Positions 27,301 to 34,884 of a stretch of DNA of 64,000 bases are shown piece after piece. The notes under the pieces are model-generated. The model was not told where the DNA came from, did not search any database, and was given only the letters and a program-made list of their open reading frames with translations. The stretch's first letter is position 1. Each line of letters begins with the position of its first letter. Source of the stretch: Palsa-1400 sp036501625 (GTDB lineage: Bacteria; Verrucomicrobiota; Verrucomicrobiia; Limisphaerales; Palsa-1400); the NCBI GenBank assembly GCA_036501625.1, contig DASXZY010000088.1, forward strand, positions 124,001 through 188,000, read 5' to 3'. The position numbers were made by a program, and so were the translations under genes.

Positions 27301-28223
27301 GCGTTTAACGTCACATAATCACCAATTGAATTGGTCTGGCCATTCCACGGCACGGTGAAACTGGGCGGCTGCGGCGCCGCAGGCATCGCGATGCTGTTGC
27401 TCATGACGAATTGCACCTCCCCCTGCGACAACGCACGGTTCCAGACGGCTGCGTCATCCACCGCGCCGGTCAGGTAGCCTGCCGAAGTGGCGCGCTGCAA
27501 AGCGCCAATGGCGAATGTGTTCATGGCCATGTTATAGGGGAAGGTGCTGCCGGTCTCCGCGCCCATGTTGATAAGCGCACTGGGCCAATAGCTGAACACA
27601 ATCGAACTGCTCTCCAGAACGCCGTCCTGGTACACGCTGACCACCCCGTTGCTGTCCACCCATGCGAAATGATGCCAATTGCCGTCAAAGAGGGCGTTGG
27701 TCGTGTGCGTGTGATTGACAACCGCCGTTCCATTCACGTTGCGGATGATGCAATCCAGGTTTGATTCAGTCGTAGCCGTGCTGCCGGTCTGAACGATCAT
27801 GAGCGGGTTGTTGTTGGTGGTGCTGGCCATGGCCCATACGTAGTGGGTGACCGAGGTTGGCATCGGCACCTTGAGCCACATCGCGACCGTGTAAGGCTTT
27901 CCGTCAAAATACGGTGCGCCTGTGGCCAGGTTGTTTGTGCCCGGAATGGGCTGGGTATTGACCAGGTATTCGTTCGTGCCGTTAAGATAAATGGCGTTGC
28001 CAAATTGCCCCGCGACGTTCGTTGGGCCGGCCATGGCCGTCAGGCTGAGGCCGGAAATCACGTCCGGGGTGGTCACCGCGCCGGTGTCTGAATTGGTGGC
28101 CAATTGGTCCATGGGCCAATATGACACCAGCCCGGTGTAAATTTGGTTCGCGGTTACCTGGCCGAAGGCGCTGCCAAGGCTCAGGGCCAGCGCGGCGCAT
28201 AGTGGGAGAAGTCGGGATTTCAT
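24306..28223 (-). CDS. Giant secreted LamG/Ig-domain protein
   Basis: 1305 residues from ATG 28223 (signal MKSRLLPLCAALALSLGSAFG). Order by eye: LamG-like domain (about 25-270, starting GLVSYWPMD, ending DDAAVWNRALSQGEVQFVM), Ig-like domain, second LamG-like domain (about 365-595, DDVAWWDRALSYTEVQQL), Ig-like domain (YQWYYNAASN), then two copies of a roughly 200-residue unit starting LKLEFNAVATP, separated by a third Ig-like domain, and a C-terminal SIVFQESPDLKHWQNA module. LamG domains bind glycans or other polymers, so a surface or secreted polysaccharide-binding role is likely. No catalytic site is evident. A promoter with a perfect dyad lies upstream. Confidence 0.8.
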   Translation of the reverse strand: MKSRLLPLCAALALSLGSAFGQVTANQIYTGLVSYWPMDQLATNSDTGAVTTPDVISGLSLTAMAGPTNVAGQFGNAIYLNGTNEYLVNTQPIPGTNNLATGAPYFDGKPYTVAMWLKVPMPTSVTHYVWAMASTTNNNPLMIVQTGSTATTESNLDCIIRNVNGTAVVNHTHTTNALFDGNWHHFAWVDSNGVVSVYQDGVLESSSIVFSYWPSALINMGAETGSTFPYNMAMNTFAIGALQRATSAGYLTGAVDDAAVWNRALSQGEVQFVMSNSIAMPAAPQPPSFTVPWNGQTNSIGDYVTLNANAIGTPPLSLQWYENGAAISGATNEILSLPVYNNTMTSAGSNSIYVTASNPNGTVSSVPAPLVVLPDPAPELSLGCFGYWPSDTIETNAIPNNTPDIYLANNFNLTNMTGGSVVPGVFSNALSFNSASLQNGYLDGIVPAFNYTNYSISYWVNGQGAGTQVNTVIFDNASSSQTTTFLSFGTTLSAAGPATNLACYVRSDQNQAVVPFVLSSNSVMDGNWHHVVWVDKSGTVTLYVDGVMDPAAFSYIRTNATPTLRSNLTWAFNSEALACSWRGKAASQRTTCEMDDVAWWDRALSYTEVQQLQTNAVPAPSVITSPSYAAEPPALLTNQYVGDTVSIGASAVGSPPISYQWYYNAASNYSGTAIPSASNPTATNSVLTLTDAQLTNSGYYYLVASNGVAPGSGQSGGGKTNSSIVQLAVNNYGVSPTNANSIVLKLEFNAVATPADIAPGFQTMTLAMPSVVYNGTTKVTLSAIGGAVLTDRDRNTTAEPNTVTNNPPALNTALVYNSFIFDDVETGGSGIDLLIEHLAPSTAYNVEIWSFDPASTPSRYSDWTEAISGTVFADPYVFNGAVQPAADNMDTINAVLFSSPDGQLDIQSVMDALSVNSQFSVFINAIEIIANPSPIISSSSGSITNGYNGDTQTFSVAATGAPPLSYQWYYDSNAISLASNPSAGTNVLVVPNSQAGNDGYYYVVISNQFGVVTSSPVQLEVVGTYSPPPTNANATVLKLEFNAVATPGNVQPGYQSMTLAQPSEVFNGTTRVTVSALNNGTLADRDRNTTAPPGTVSNSPPDLTTAFLYNSFIFDNFENGVTATGLDLLIQHLAPNTVYGVNIWSFDPVTTPLRAADWTEATSGAFLAQYAFNGANLPLADGDDTFGALLQSSPSGTLDLQGVADQAYLADVDVFINAIVISANPTPQMVSSGVNPVDGYLLLKAAAQYSGQSSIVFQESPDLKHWQNAIDGVNPAQHGAIYSMEFPISGQLMYYRVVYQPLGPQ
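24537..26027 (-). repeat. Two direct copies of a ~600 bp domain-coding unit
   Basis: Units at about 24537-25142 and 25420-26027 encode parallel sequences (LKLEFNAVATP, ...RDRNTTA..., LDLLIQHLAPNT versus IDLLIEHLAPST, VFINAI). DNA similarity is strong at the unit starts around 25090 and 25970. An Ig-like domain lies between them, so the duplication looks like domain plus Ig. Confidence 0.8.
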
Positions 28224-28319
28224 GCTTTTGAATGTATTTCGGATTGCGGAGAGGAACTTGTCGATCTGGCTTGGTGCGGTCGTGCTCGTCAATGCGTTCG
28301 GACTGCTTTCAGTTATTAC

Positions 28320-28363
28320 ATTATAGATAGGCATCATGCCGCAATAGCACGAACGTGCTATTG
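28320..28363 (-). promoter_or_regulatory. Promoter with 22-bp palindromic operator for the LamG gene
   Basis: A perfect dyad, CAATAGCACG then AA then CGTGCTATTG, occupies 28342-28363. Reading on the minus strand, CTATTG (28342-28347) is 16 bp from TATAAT (28320-28325), about 97 bp before the ATG at 28223. The palindrome covers the presumed -35, so a repressor or activator site is likely. No T-run follows, which argues against a terminator for the upstream gene. Confidence 0.5.
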
Positions 28364-28399
28364 GCTGTCATTTTGCCGAGTTCGAAGCGAGCCTAGTAT

Positions 28400-29542
28400 T
28401 TACGCCGGCCCTTGGCAAGCGAATTCTTCGCCCCAGCCCTCTTTGGTGCGCCAAGCCCGGTAGGCCGCGGGCGCAATCTCCGATGGTTTAATCTCGCTGC
28501 GCCCGCCCCAAAACACATTTGTATAGCCGACAGGGATGCCGCACGCCGCCAGGTGCCGGTCGATGGCCGCCTTGTGCTCCAGCAGGAGCGGCTTTTCCAT
28601 GCCGTGGGCCACACCCATGATGTTGACTCCGTGAAATTCTGGCCCCCCTTCGCGCCAATACGCGTGGGTCATAATGTAATGCCGGCCCACCTCTCGCCCC
28701 GTTTCAATCTCGCGCCCAGCCGGCACGGCCCAATGAAACAAGGCGTTGAAACGCGTGACGCGGTCGCCATCTTTCAAAGGCTTGACGTGTTCGAGGAACG
28801 TCGAGAAGCGCCCGATGATTTTCCGCCGCTCAAAATCGGCCGCCGCCTCGAAAAACTCGTCCAGAGAGACGCCGGCTTCGGCGGCCCGCCCAGCCCAAAG
28901 GTCGTCCACGATTTCTTCGGGCTGAAATTCGCGCTTAAGCGCCGTCAGGACGCGCCACTCGCCCTCGTTCAACTCCACCACCGCCACTTCCGTCACTTCC
29001 GCCGGCCCATCCGCCTTGGCCCCAGGCTCCAAGCCGCGCCGCCGAATATGGCCGACCCCCAGGGCAAAGAGCCTTTTGGCCGGCATGATGCGAAAGTGTT
29101 CCGCGCCGGTGCGCCGCGCCAGCCATTGGCAATGCTGCTCCATGGAGAAGCCCTGCGGCACTTTGACTGTGGTCCACAATTTATAATTTGACCCGGTCGT
29201 GGCCGTATCCGTGGAACGCAGGACAACGTGCCCGGAAAAAGGATCATGGCCAAACATGTAATCGAAAGCGGCGTCCAATTTTCCCTCCGGCACCTGCCAC
29301 GCGACCAGCGCGCCTTGGGCGAGATTGGTGGCCAGCAGTGTCTGGCGCACGCGACGGATGGTGCCCGCCCGCAACATCGCTTGAATGCGTTCGGCCACCA
29401 AAGCTTCCGCAAGCCCCGTCTGGCGGGCAATCGCCTGCAACGGCGCCCGCTGAAACCCCTGCAACTTGTCCTCGGACACCGCCAAGATGCGAGCATTGAC
29501 GGGGTCGCTAATTTCGTATGGGTATGCGATAGAATTCAACAC
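28400..29542 (-). CDS. Fused AhbA/AhbB-type (NirDL-like) siroheme decarboxylase
   Basis: 380 residues built of two similar halves, each with an Asn/Lrp-type winged helix and a ferredoxin-like domain. The first half has ARILAVSEDKLQGFQRAPLQ, a helix-turn-helix-like stretch ending MLRAGTIRRVR, and KVPQGFSMEQHCQWLARRTG; the second has NEGEWRVLTALKREFQPEEI, KIIGRFSTFLEH and FNALFHWAVPAG. This matches the siroheme decarboxylases of the alternative heme or heme d1 pathways, usually two separate subunits. An Lrp-family regulator is the alternative, but the RAGTIRR/FERRKIIGR repeats favour the enzyme. Start codon is GTG. No other heme gene is in the window. Confidence 0.7.
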   Translation of the reverse strand: MLNSIAYPYEISDPVNARILAVSEDKLQGFQRAPLQAIARQTGLAEALVAERIQAMLRAGTIRRVRQTLLATNLAQGALVAWQVPEGKLDAAFDYMFGHDPFSGHVVLRSTDTATTGSNYKLWTTVKVPQGFSMEQHCQWLARRTGAEHFRIMPAKRLFALGVGHIRRRGLEPGAKADGPAEVTEVAVVELNEGEWRVLTALKREFQPEEIVDDLWAGRAAEAGVSLDEFFEAAADFERRKIIGRFSTFLEHVKPLKDGDRVTRFNALFHWAVPAGREIETGREVGRHYIMTHAYWREGGPEFHGVNIMGVAHGMEKPLLLEHKAAIDRHLAACGIPVGYTNVFWGGRSEIKPSEIAPAAYRAWRTKEGWGEEFACQGPA

Positions 29543-29682
29543 CGCATCCTACGCCTTGGGCCAAACACGTGCAAGCAAGTCTCGCCAGCCGATTCTTCAT
29601 CCTGCTCCTAATCATAATCGTAATCAGTTCGGTGCTTCCCTCGACTTTTGGTTGGCCTATTTTGAAGTCGTGCGGCAATCTA

Positions 29683-30533
29683 ATGCTGACAGTGAATTCT
29701 AGCAGCGTCTCAGTCCGCGTTCGGGCAGGTTTCGCGCATGCCAATCAAACAGTGGCGGCATGTTTAATCCCAACTCTTCTGGCCATTGTCCTGGCGTTGG
29801 CAGCCTCGAAAGCACAGGCGGAAGTCGTCTTTACAAACCTGCACAGTTTTGGTGTCTTCACCAATGGCGAATCGCCCAGCGCCGCCCTCGTGCAAGGCAT
29901 CGACGGCTATTTCTACGGCACGACTTCTGGCTGCGCGATTTCGGCGGCACACACGGCAATGGCACGGTGTTCAAAATCAGCGCCGACGGGGGGTTAAGCA
30001 GTCTTTATTCCTTCACTGGCAACGATGATGGCGCATATCCCTGCGCGGGGTTGGTGCGGGGCGTCGATGGAGATTTTTACGGCACGACTGAATTCGGCGG
30101 GACGAACGGCTACAATGGCACCGTATTCAAAATCAGCGCCAATGGCGTGTTAACCAGCCTTTATTCCTTCACTGGCAGCGATGACGGCGCATATCCTGCG
30201 GCAGGGTTGGTGCAGGCTGCCGATGGCAGTTTTTACGGCACTACTGAATCGGGCGGCGCCGGCGGTAACGGCGTCGTCTTCCGCGTTTACGTCAGCCCCG
30301 CGCCGCCGGTCATTCAAACAATCGGCCCCGCCTTTGGTGTGCAAAACAACCAATTCGGATTCAACGTTACCGGTGCCATCGGTTCAGCCTTCATTATCCA
30401 GGCCAGCGCCAGTCTGGCTAATCCAAACTGGACCCCCATAGCCACAAACATACTCATCAACGGCCCCTTCCACTTTAGCGATCCGCAATCGACGCTTTAT
30501 CCCAGCCGCTTTTACCGGTTGGAATCTCAGTGA
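29683..30533 (+). pseudogene. Frameshifted secreted repeat protein (GTVFKIS / YSFTG repeats)
   Basis: A signal-like segment (PTLLAIVLALAASKAQAEVV) is followed by one repeat, EVVFTNLHSFGVFTNGESP then LVQGIDGYFYGTTSG, after which the frame is lost near 29925-29935. It resumes one base out as FGGTHGNGTVFKISADGGL, then two more repeats of the form SLYSFTGNDDGAYPCAGLV...DGDFYGTTEFGG. The end is a FIIQASASLANPNWTPI...FYRLESQ module. The joined product would be an exported multi-repeat protein like many in Verrucomicrobia. A sequencing error is possible. Confidence 0.7.
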
Positions 30534-30611
30534 ACTCTCAGGCCTGATTACTACACTTCCACGACTTTCAATCTGTTTGACGGTCGGCGCCAAGGGGGGC
30601 ATTTTAACGAC

Positions 30612-31198
30612 ATGGGCGCGACAAAGCCACCGGTTCCCAAGGCGGCCCTAAAAGGCGTGGTGGCGGCGGCGCTGGCTATCTTCGCTGGAATTCTGATGTG
30701 GTCTGCGGCATCCGTGACAATGACCAGCCCAAGTCCTGGTCTCTCAATGTCCAGTCCTCAAGCATGAGCCCCACCTTAAATCCCGGGGACACAGTGAAGA
30801 CGCGGGCTTTGTCGAATTCTGAACGGGCGAAAATCCGCCGATTCAGCATCGTCACCTTCGTGCCTCCGTCCGAAAAAGACACTTTATTCGCGTTTCGCGC
30901 GGCAGGATTGCCGGAGGAAACGGTCTCAATCACAGATGGAAAGTTAATGATTAACGGTTCCGAACTGAGCCAAACCATGCTGCCGGCGGTCTTTAAAGAC
31001 AAACCCATCTTGATTCCAGAGGCGCCACATTCGAATATGACATGGAGACTTGGGAAAAATGAAGTATTCGTTATCGGAGACAATTTTTCCGACGCCAACG
31101 ACAGCCGCCGGTGGGGACCTCTCTCCCTAACAAACGTCATCGGCGTCGCGACGGCTGTCATCCGGAAAGACACTGGCGCCGTGGAAACTCTTCGGTAA
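30612..31198 (+). pseudogene. Signal-peptidase-I-like gene, frameshifted and lacking the catalytic lysine
   Basis: From 30698 (GTG) the frame encodes an S26-like domain: SSSMSPTLNPGD with the serine, GLPEETVSITDGKLMINGSE and GDNFSDANDSRRWGPL. The conserved lysine of the IKRxxGLPG motif reads AFRAAGLPEE, with Phe in its place (F66 of this ORF). The membrane anchor (ALKGVVAAALAIFAGILMWS) is encoded from ATG 30612 in a different frame, two bases out. Two lesions make it a decaying gene or a non-catalytic paralogue. The neighbours (broken repeat protein, isolated sorting tail) share the decay. Confidence 0.65.
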
Positions 31199-31310
31199 GC
31201 AAAATCTTTCCCAGCAAGCATATCCATGGTTTTTAACGGGCTGTTCACACATGCAAAGCCAAAAATACAATTGACTTATATCTGGGTTTGTGCCACTTTA
31301 TGTCAAACCT

Positions 31311-31424
31311 ATGAAATCTTTCACCATCCCGACCGTGCCCGAGGCCGGGGCTGCATGGCTGCTTTTAACCGCCAGCATGGCAGCGGTTGCCCTTTTCCGC
31401 CGCCGCGCCTTGAACGCTGATTGA
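31311..31424 (+). CDS. Stand-alone VPEAG/PEP-CTERM-like tail peptide
   Basis: A 37-codon ORF: MKSFTIPTVPEAGAAWLLLT, then a hydrophobic stretch ASMAAVALF and the basic end RRRALNAD. This is the full layout of a PEP-CTERM/VPDSG-CTERM exosortase signal (VPEAG motif, transmembrane helix, Arg cluster) without a protein in front of it. It may be the surviving end of a decayed exported protein, or a tiny membrane peptide. No exosortase is in the window. Confidence 0.45.
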   Translation: MKSFTIPTVPEAGAAWLLLTASMAAVALFRRRALNAD

Positions 31425-31493
31425 GTCGGCCGGCGACAGCGCTGCATCCTCTTCGCTGCGTGTCAACGCGGCCGCGTCCCAACCGGCCTTACG

Positions 31494-31523
31494 TAATCCT
31501 TGACGCCTTCCCCGGCGGGATTA
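31494..31523 (+). other. Stem-loop upstream of the amidohydrolase gene
   Basis: TAATCC pairs with GGATTA, and inside it CGCC (31504-31507) pairs with GGCG (31514-31517). The hairpin lies 70 bp before the ATG at 31594 and has no T-run. It could be a leader structure; evidence is weak. Confidence 0.25.
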
Positions 31524-31593
31524 TGATTTATTTGACCGGGCCTGCCTCCTGAGCAACGCGGCCCCGGCAACCAACGAAAGTATAAAGTTCGAC

Positions 31594-32976
31594 ATGTCGC
31601 TTTTGATCAAAAATGGCGAAATCGTCACTTCAAGTGAACGCTACGTCGCCGACATTTTTTGCGAAAATGAGACCATCACTCGCATTGACCGAAACATCAA
31701 ACCGCCCGCCGATGCCGAAATCATCGATGCCACCGGGCACTATGTTTTTCCCGGATTCATCGATCCGCATGTCCATATCCACCTGCCGTTCATGGGGACG
31801 CTGGCCAAGGACACCCACGCGACGGCCAGCAAGGCGGCGCTGATTGGCGGCACCACGACCTACATCGAAATGATCTGCCCCGCGCGGAGCGAAAAGCCGC
31901 TGGAGGCCTTTGAACTCTGGATGGGCAAAGCCGAAGGCCAAAGTGCGTGCGACTTCTCCTTCCACATGGGTGTGACCCGCTACGACGCCCAGGCCGAGCG
32001 GGATTTCCGCGAAATCGTCAAGCGCGGCGTCCGCAGTTTCAAGGTTTTCCTCGCCTACAAAGGCGCCTTGGGCGTGACGGACGAGGAGCTTTATAAAACG
32101 CTCGCCCTGGCCCGCGATTTGGGCGTCATCACCACCGCCCATTGCGAAAACGCCGAGCTGATCCTCGAACTCCAGGCCAAGCTGCTGGCCGAAGGCAAGA
32201 CCGGGCCGGAATACCATTATTGGAGCCGCCCGCCCATCGTCGAAGCCGAGGGCGTGCATCATTTGATGACCTTCGCCGAGATGACCGGCGCGCCGGTTTA
32301 TATCGTGCATTTGAGTTGCGAGGAGGCTCTGCGCGAAGCGTTGCGCGGCGCGGCCCGCGGCGTGAATGTCTGGGTGGAAACGCTCATCCAGTATCTCTTG
32401 TGCGACAAAACGGACGCCGAGAAGCCGGACTTTGAAGGCGCGAAGTTCGTTATGTCGCCCCCGTTGCGCGAGAAGCAAAACCAGGAAATCCTGTGGAACG
32501 GATTGCGCAAAGGGTTCATTTCCACCCTGGCGACCGATCACGCTCCCTTCGATTTCAAATCGCAGAAGCCAATGGGCAAAAACGATTTCACCAAAATCCC
32601 CAATGGCATCCCGTCGCTCGAAGACCGCATCAATTTATACTATACATACGGAGTCAAGCGCAGGAAGATCGATCTCCATCAATTCGTCCAGACCGCCAGC
32701 ACGGCTGCGGCGAAGATCTTCGGGCTGTTCCCGCGCAAGGGCGCCATCCAGCCCGGCGCCGACGCCGACCTGGTCGTGTACGACAAAGCCTATCGCGGGA
32801 AAATCTCCGCCGCCACTCATCACATGAATCTGGATTACAACCCATTCGAGGGCGTGAAGATTGAAGGCCGGCCCCGCGTCGTGACCGTGCGCGGAAAAGT
32901 GGCCGTGCGCGACGGCAAATTCATCGGCGAACCCGGCCGCGGCCAATTCCTGCGGCGGACGGCCAGCAGCTTTTGA
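31594..32976 (+). CDS. hydA: Dihydropyrimidinase / D-hydantoinase-family amidohydrolase
   Basis: 460 residues with all binuclear-metal ligands of the family: HVHIH (about 59-63), carbamylated lysine in FKVFLAYKG (about 150-157), H in TTAHCEN, H in YIVHLSCEE and D in LATDHAPFD. KNDFTKIPNGIPSLEDR is the usual family stretch near 335. The enzymes open cyclic ureides: dihydrouracil, hydantoins or allantoin. The gene leads a plus-strand run in which pyrR and pyrB occur about 2 kb downstream but no pyrC, so a dihydroorotase role is conceivable; the motif set is closer to hydantoinase. Confidence 0.88.
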   Translation: MSLLIKNGEIVTSSERYVADIFCENETITRIDRNIKPPADAEIIDATGHYVFPGFIDPHVHIHLPFMGTLAKDTHATASKAALIGGTTTYIEMICPARSEKPLEAFELWMGKAEGQSACDFSFHMGVTRYDAQAERDFREIVKRGVRSFKVFLAYKGALGVTDEELYKTLALARDLGVITTAHCENAELILELQAKLLAEGKTGPEYHYWSRPPIVEAEGVHHLMTFAEMTGAPVYIVHLSCEEALREALRGAARGVNVWVETLIQYLLCDKTDAEKPDFEGAKFVMSPPLREKQNQEILWNGLRKGFISTLATDHAPFDFKSQKPMGKNDFTKIPNGIPSLEDRINLYYTYGVKRRKIDLHQFVQTASTAAAKIFGLFPRKGAIQPGADADLVVYDKAYRGKISAATHHMNLDYNPFEGVKIEGRPRVVTVRGKVAVRDGKFIGEPGRGQFLRRTASSF

Positions 32977-33054
32977 ATCACTGCCATCCTTTCCAAGAAA
33001 AAAAATGTTCTTTTCCGTCTTTTTTGCGCATAGGGCGGGCATATAGTTGCATTG

Positions 33055-34107
33055 ATGAACGAGGTGACACAGCAAGCTGTTTTGGACGCGCTCAAGACCG
33101 TCAAGTATCCCGGTTACTCCCGCGACGTCGTTTCGTTCGGCTTGGTCAAAGACGTTGCCGTCAAGGGCGGCGCGGCCAGCGTTTCTTTGCAGTTGACCGG
33201 CGGAAACGCGGAGGTCGCGCGGCAGCTTAAGGGCGAGATCGAGGCCGCCCTGCGCCGCGTGCCCGGCCTGGAGCAAATGCACGTCGAGGTGCGCGCGCCA
33301 TCCGGCCAGACGGCCCCGTTGCAGGCAGGCCAGTCGGGATCGCGCCAGGCTCGTCGGCCGGGGCTTAATCGCGTGGTGGCCATTGCCAGCGGCAAGGGCG
33401 GCGTCGGCAAATCGACCGTTTCCGTCAATCTGGCCTGCGCGTTGCGGCATTTGGGGGCATCGGTGGGGCTGCTGGATTGCGATATTTACGGGCCGAGCAT
33501 CCCGCTCATGATGGGCGTCCACGAAAAACCGACCATCAGCCCCGAAGAAAAACTCGTGCCTCCCACCGGCCACGGCATCAAGTTGATGAGCATGGGATTC
33601 CTGATCGAAGGCGACGCCCCCGTCATCTGGCGCGGCCCGATGATCATGAAAACCATCCAGCAATTCATTTCCGATGTGGATTGGGGCGAATTGGACTTTT
33701 TGCTGGTCGATTTGCCGCCGGGCACGGGCGACGCCCAGCTTTCCCTTTGCCAAACCGTGCCGCTCGATGGCGGGGTCATCGTGACCACCCCGCAAGAGGC
33801 GTCGCTGGGCGTCGTGCGAAAGGGCATCGTTATGTTCGAGAAGGTTAATGTGCCCATTCTCGGCATCGTCGAGAATATGAGCTATTTCACCGCGCCGGGC
33901 GGCGAGCGAATTGAGATTTTTGGCCACGGCGGCGGGCGTTCGGAAGCCGAACGGCGCAATCTTCCCTTTTTGGGCGAGATACCGATCTTTATGGAAATCC
34001 GCCAAGGCGGCGATACCGGCTTTCCGGTGGTGGTGGCCAATCCGCAAGATGCTCCCGCTCAAGCCTTTATTGACATTGCAAAATGCTTGCGTGACAAACT
34101 TGCATAG
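33055..34107 (+). CDS. mrp: Mrp/NBP35-family iron-sulfur carrier ATPase
   Basis: About 350 residues. An N-terminal MIP18/DUF59-like domain (about 1-85, VTQQAVLDALKTVKYPGYSR) precedes the deviant P-loop KGGVGKST (about 114-121) and PPGTGDAQLSLCQTVPLDGG. The family carries Fe-S clusters to apoproteins. The usual C-terminal CxxC is absent; the site reads NMSYFTAPGGERIEIFGHGG, a variant known from other phyla. Start ATG 33055 is preferred over an in-frame TTG one codon before. It is followed closely by a SufT-like gene. Confidence 0.92.
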   Translation: MNEVTQQAVLDALKTVKYPGYSRDVVSFGLVKDVAVKGGAASVSLQLTGGNAEVARQLKGEIEAALRRVPGLEQMHVEVRAPSGQTAPLQAGQSGSRQARRPGLNRVVAIASGKGGVGKSTVSVNLACALRHLGASVGLLDCDIYGPSIPLMMGVHEKPTISPEEKLVPPTGHGIKLMSMGFLIEGDAPVIWRGPMIMKTIQQFISDVDWGELDFLLVDLPPGTGDAQLSLCQTVPLDGGVIVTTPQEASLGVVRKGIVMFEKVNVPILGIVENMSYFTAPGGERIEIFGHGGGRSEAERRNLPFLGEIPIFMEIRQGGDTGFPVVVANPQDAPAQAFIDIAKCLRDKLA

Positions 34108-34128
34108 GTTACGTTACAAATAGACTGT

Positions 34129-34491
34129 ATGGACTATTCCGCCGAGCCTGAAGAAGTTCAAGTCCAGCCTGCCGTTGCGCAGAACGGCGGGTTGGAGGAT
34201 TTGATTTGGGAGCAACTGCGGCAGTGTTTTGACCCGGAAATTCCCCTCAATATCGTCGATTTGGGCTTGGTTTACGGCGTTTCCGTTCACGAAGGGCAGG
34301 CCAACGTTAAAATGACTCTCACATCCCCCGGTTGTCATTTGGGCGGGCAAATCGCAAGCAATGTCCAGGAAAGGCTTTTGGCGCTCGATGAAGTTCAGGA
34401 GGCCAATGTGGAGTTGGTCTGGGACCCGCCCTGGCATCAGAGCATGATCAGCGCTGGAGGCCGCAAGGCGCTTGGCTTGGAGACGGTTTAA
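34129..34491 (+). CDS. MIP18/SufT-like (DUF59) iron-sulfur assembly protein
   Basis: 120 residues. After an acidic N-terminus it shows LIWEQLRQCFDPEIPLNIVD then LGLVYGV, VKMTLTSPGCHLG with the conserved cysteine, and VELVWDPPWHQSMIS. SufT-type proteins help Fe-S cluster maturation. It starts 21 bp after mrp, whose N-terminal domain is of the same family, so the pair forms an Fe-S delivery module. Confidence 0.9.
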   Translation: MDYSAEPEEVQVQPAVAQNGGLEDLIWEQLRQCFDPEIPLNIVDLGLVYGVSVHEGQANVKMTLTSPGCHLGGQIASNVQERLLALDEVQEANVELVWDPPWHQSMISAGGRKALGLETV

Positions 34492-34566
34492 TCCGATACT
34501 TATCACGATGGCACGCTCACTACTCATATGGCATCACTCGCACCCCCACTAACTCTACAGGACTGT

Positions 34567-34797
34567 ATGTCGCAAAATCCCGCGCAAGTCTCCAGTGGTC
34601 CCGACTTTGTTCGGAAATCTTCCCTCTACCTCGAGTTCGAGGCCGAGAAGGAAGAGATCATGAAACATAAGTGGATCGAATCACAAAAGGCCGGGCACGA
34701 TATTGGGTTCGAACACGCTCTGACCGATTGGATTATCAAACACCGCACCAAATGGCGCCGGGGCCGCCAGCAGCATTCGTCCCAGGCCGCGCCCTAA
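34567..34797 (+). CDS. Small basic conserved-looking protein
   Basis: 76 residues (SQNPAQVSSGPDFVRKSSLY; EFEAEKEEIMKHKWIESQK; GFEHALTDWIIKHRTKW; basic tail). An AGGA about 6 bp before the ATG at 34567 favours this start over an ATG at 34528. It is probably helical and soluble. I cannot name it. It sits between the Fe-S module and pyrR. Confidence 0.6.
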   Translation: MSQNPAQVSSGPDFVRKSSLYLEFEAEKEEIMKHKWIESQKAGHDIGFEHALTDWIIKHRTKWRRGRQQHSSQAAP

Positions 34798-34884
34798 AAG
34801 CGCTTCCGAAGGTCGAACAGGTGATGAACGGCCAATCCCGTCCTGCCGTCCCGCCCAGGCCCCCGGAGCATTCCTGACTGCTCC

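Noticed and set aside
25938..27308. Plus-strand frame of 456 codons
   Set aside because: Antisense to the LamG gene, Arg/Gly/Val-rich with no recognisable fold.
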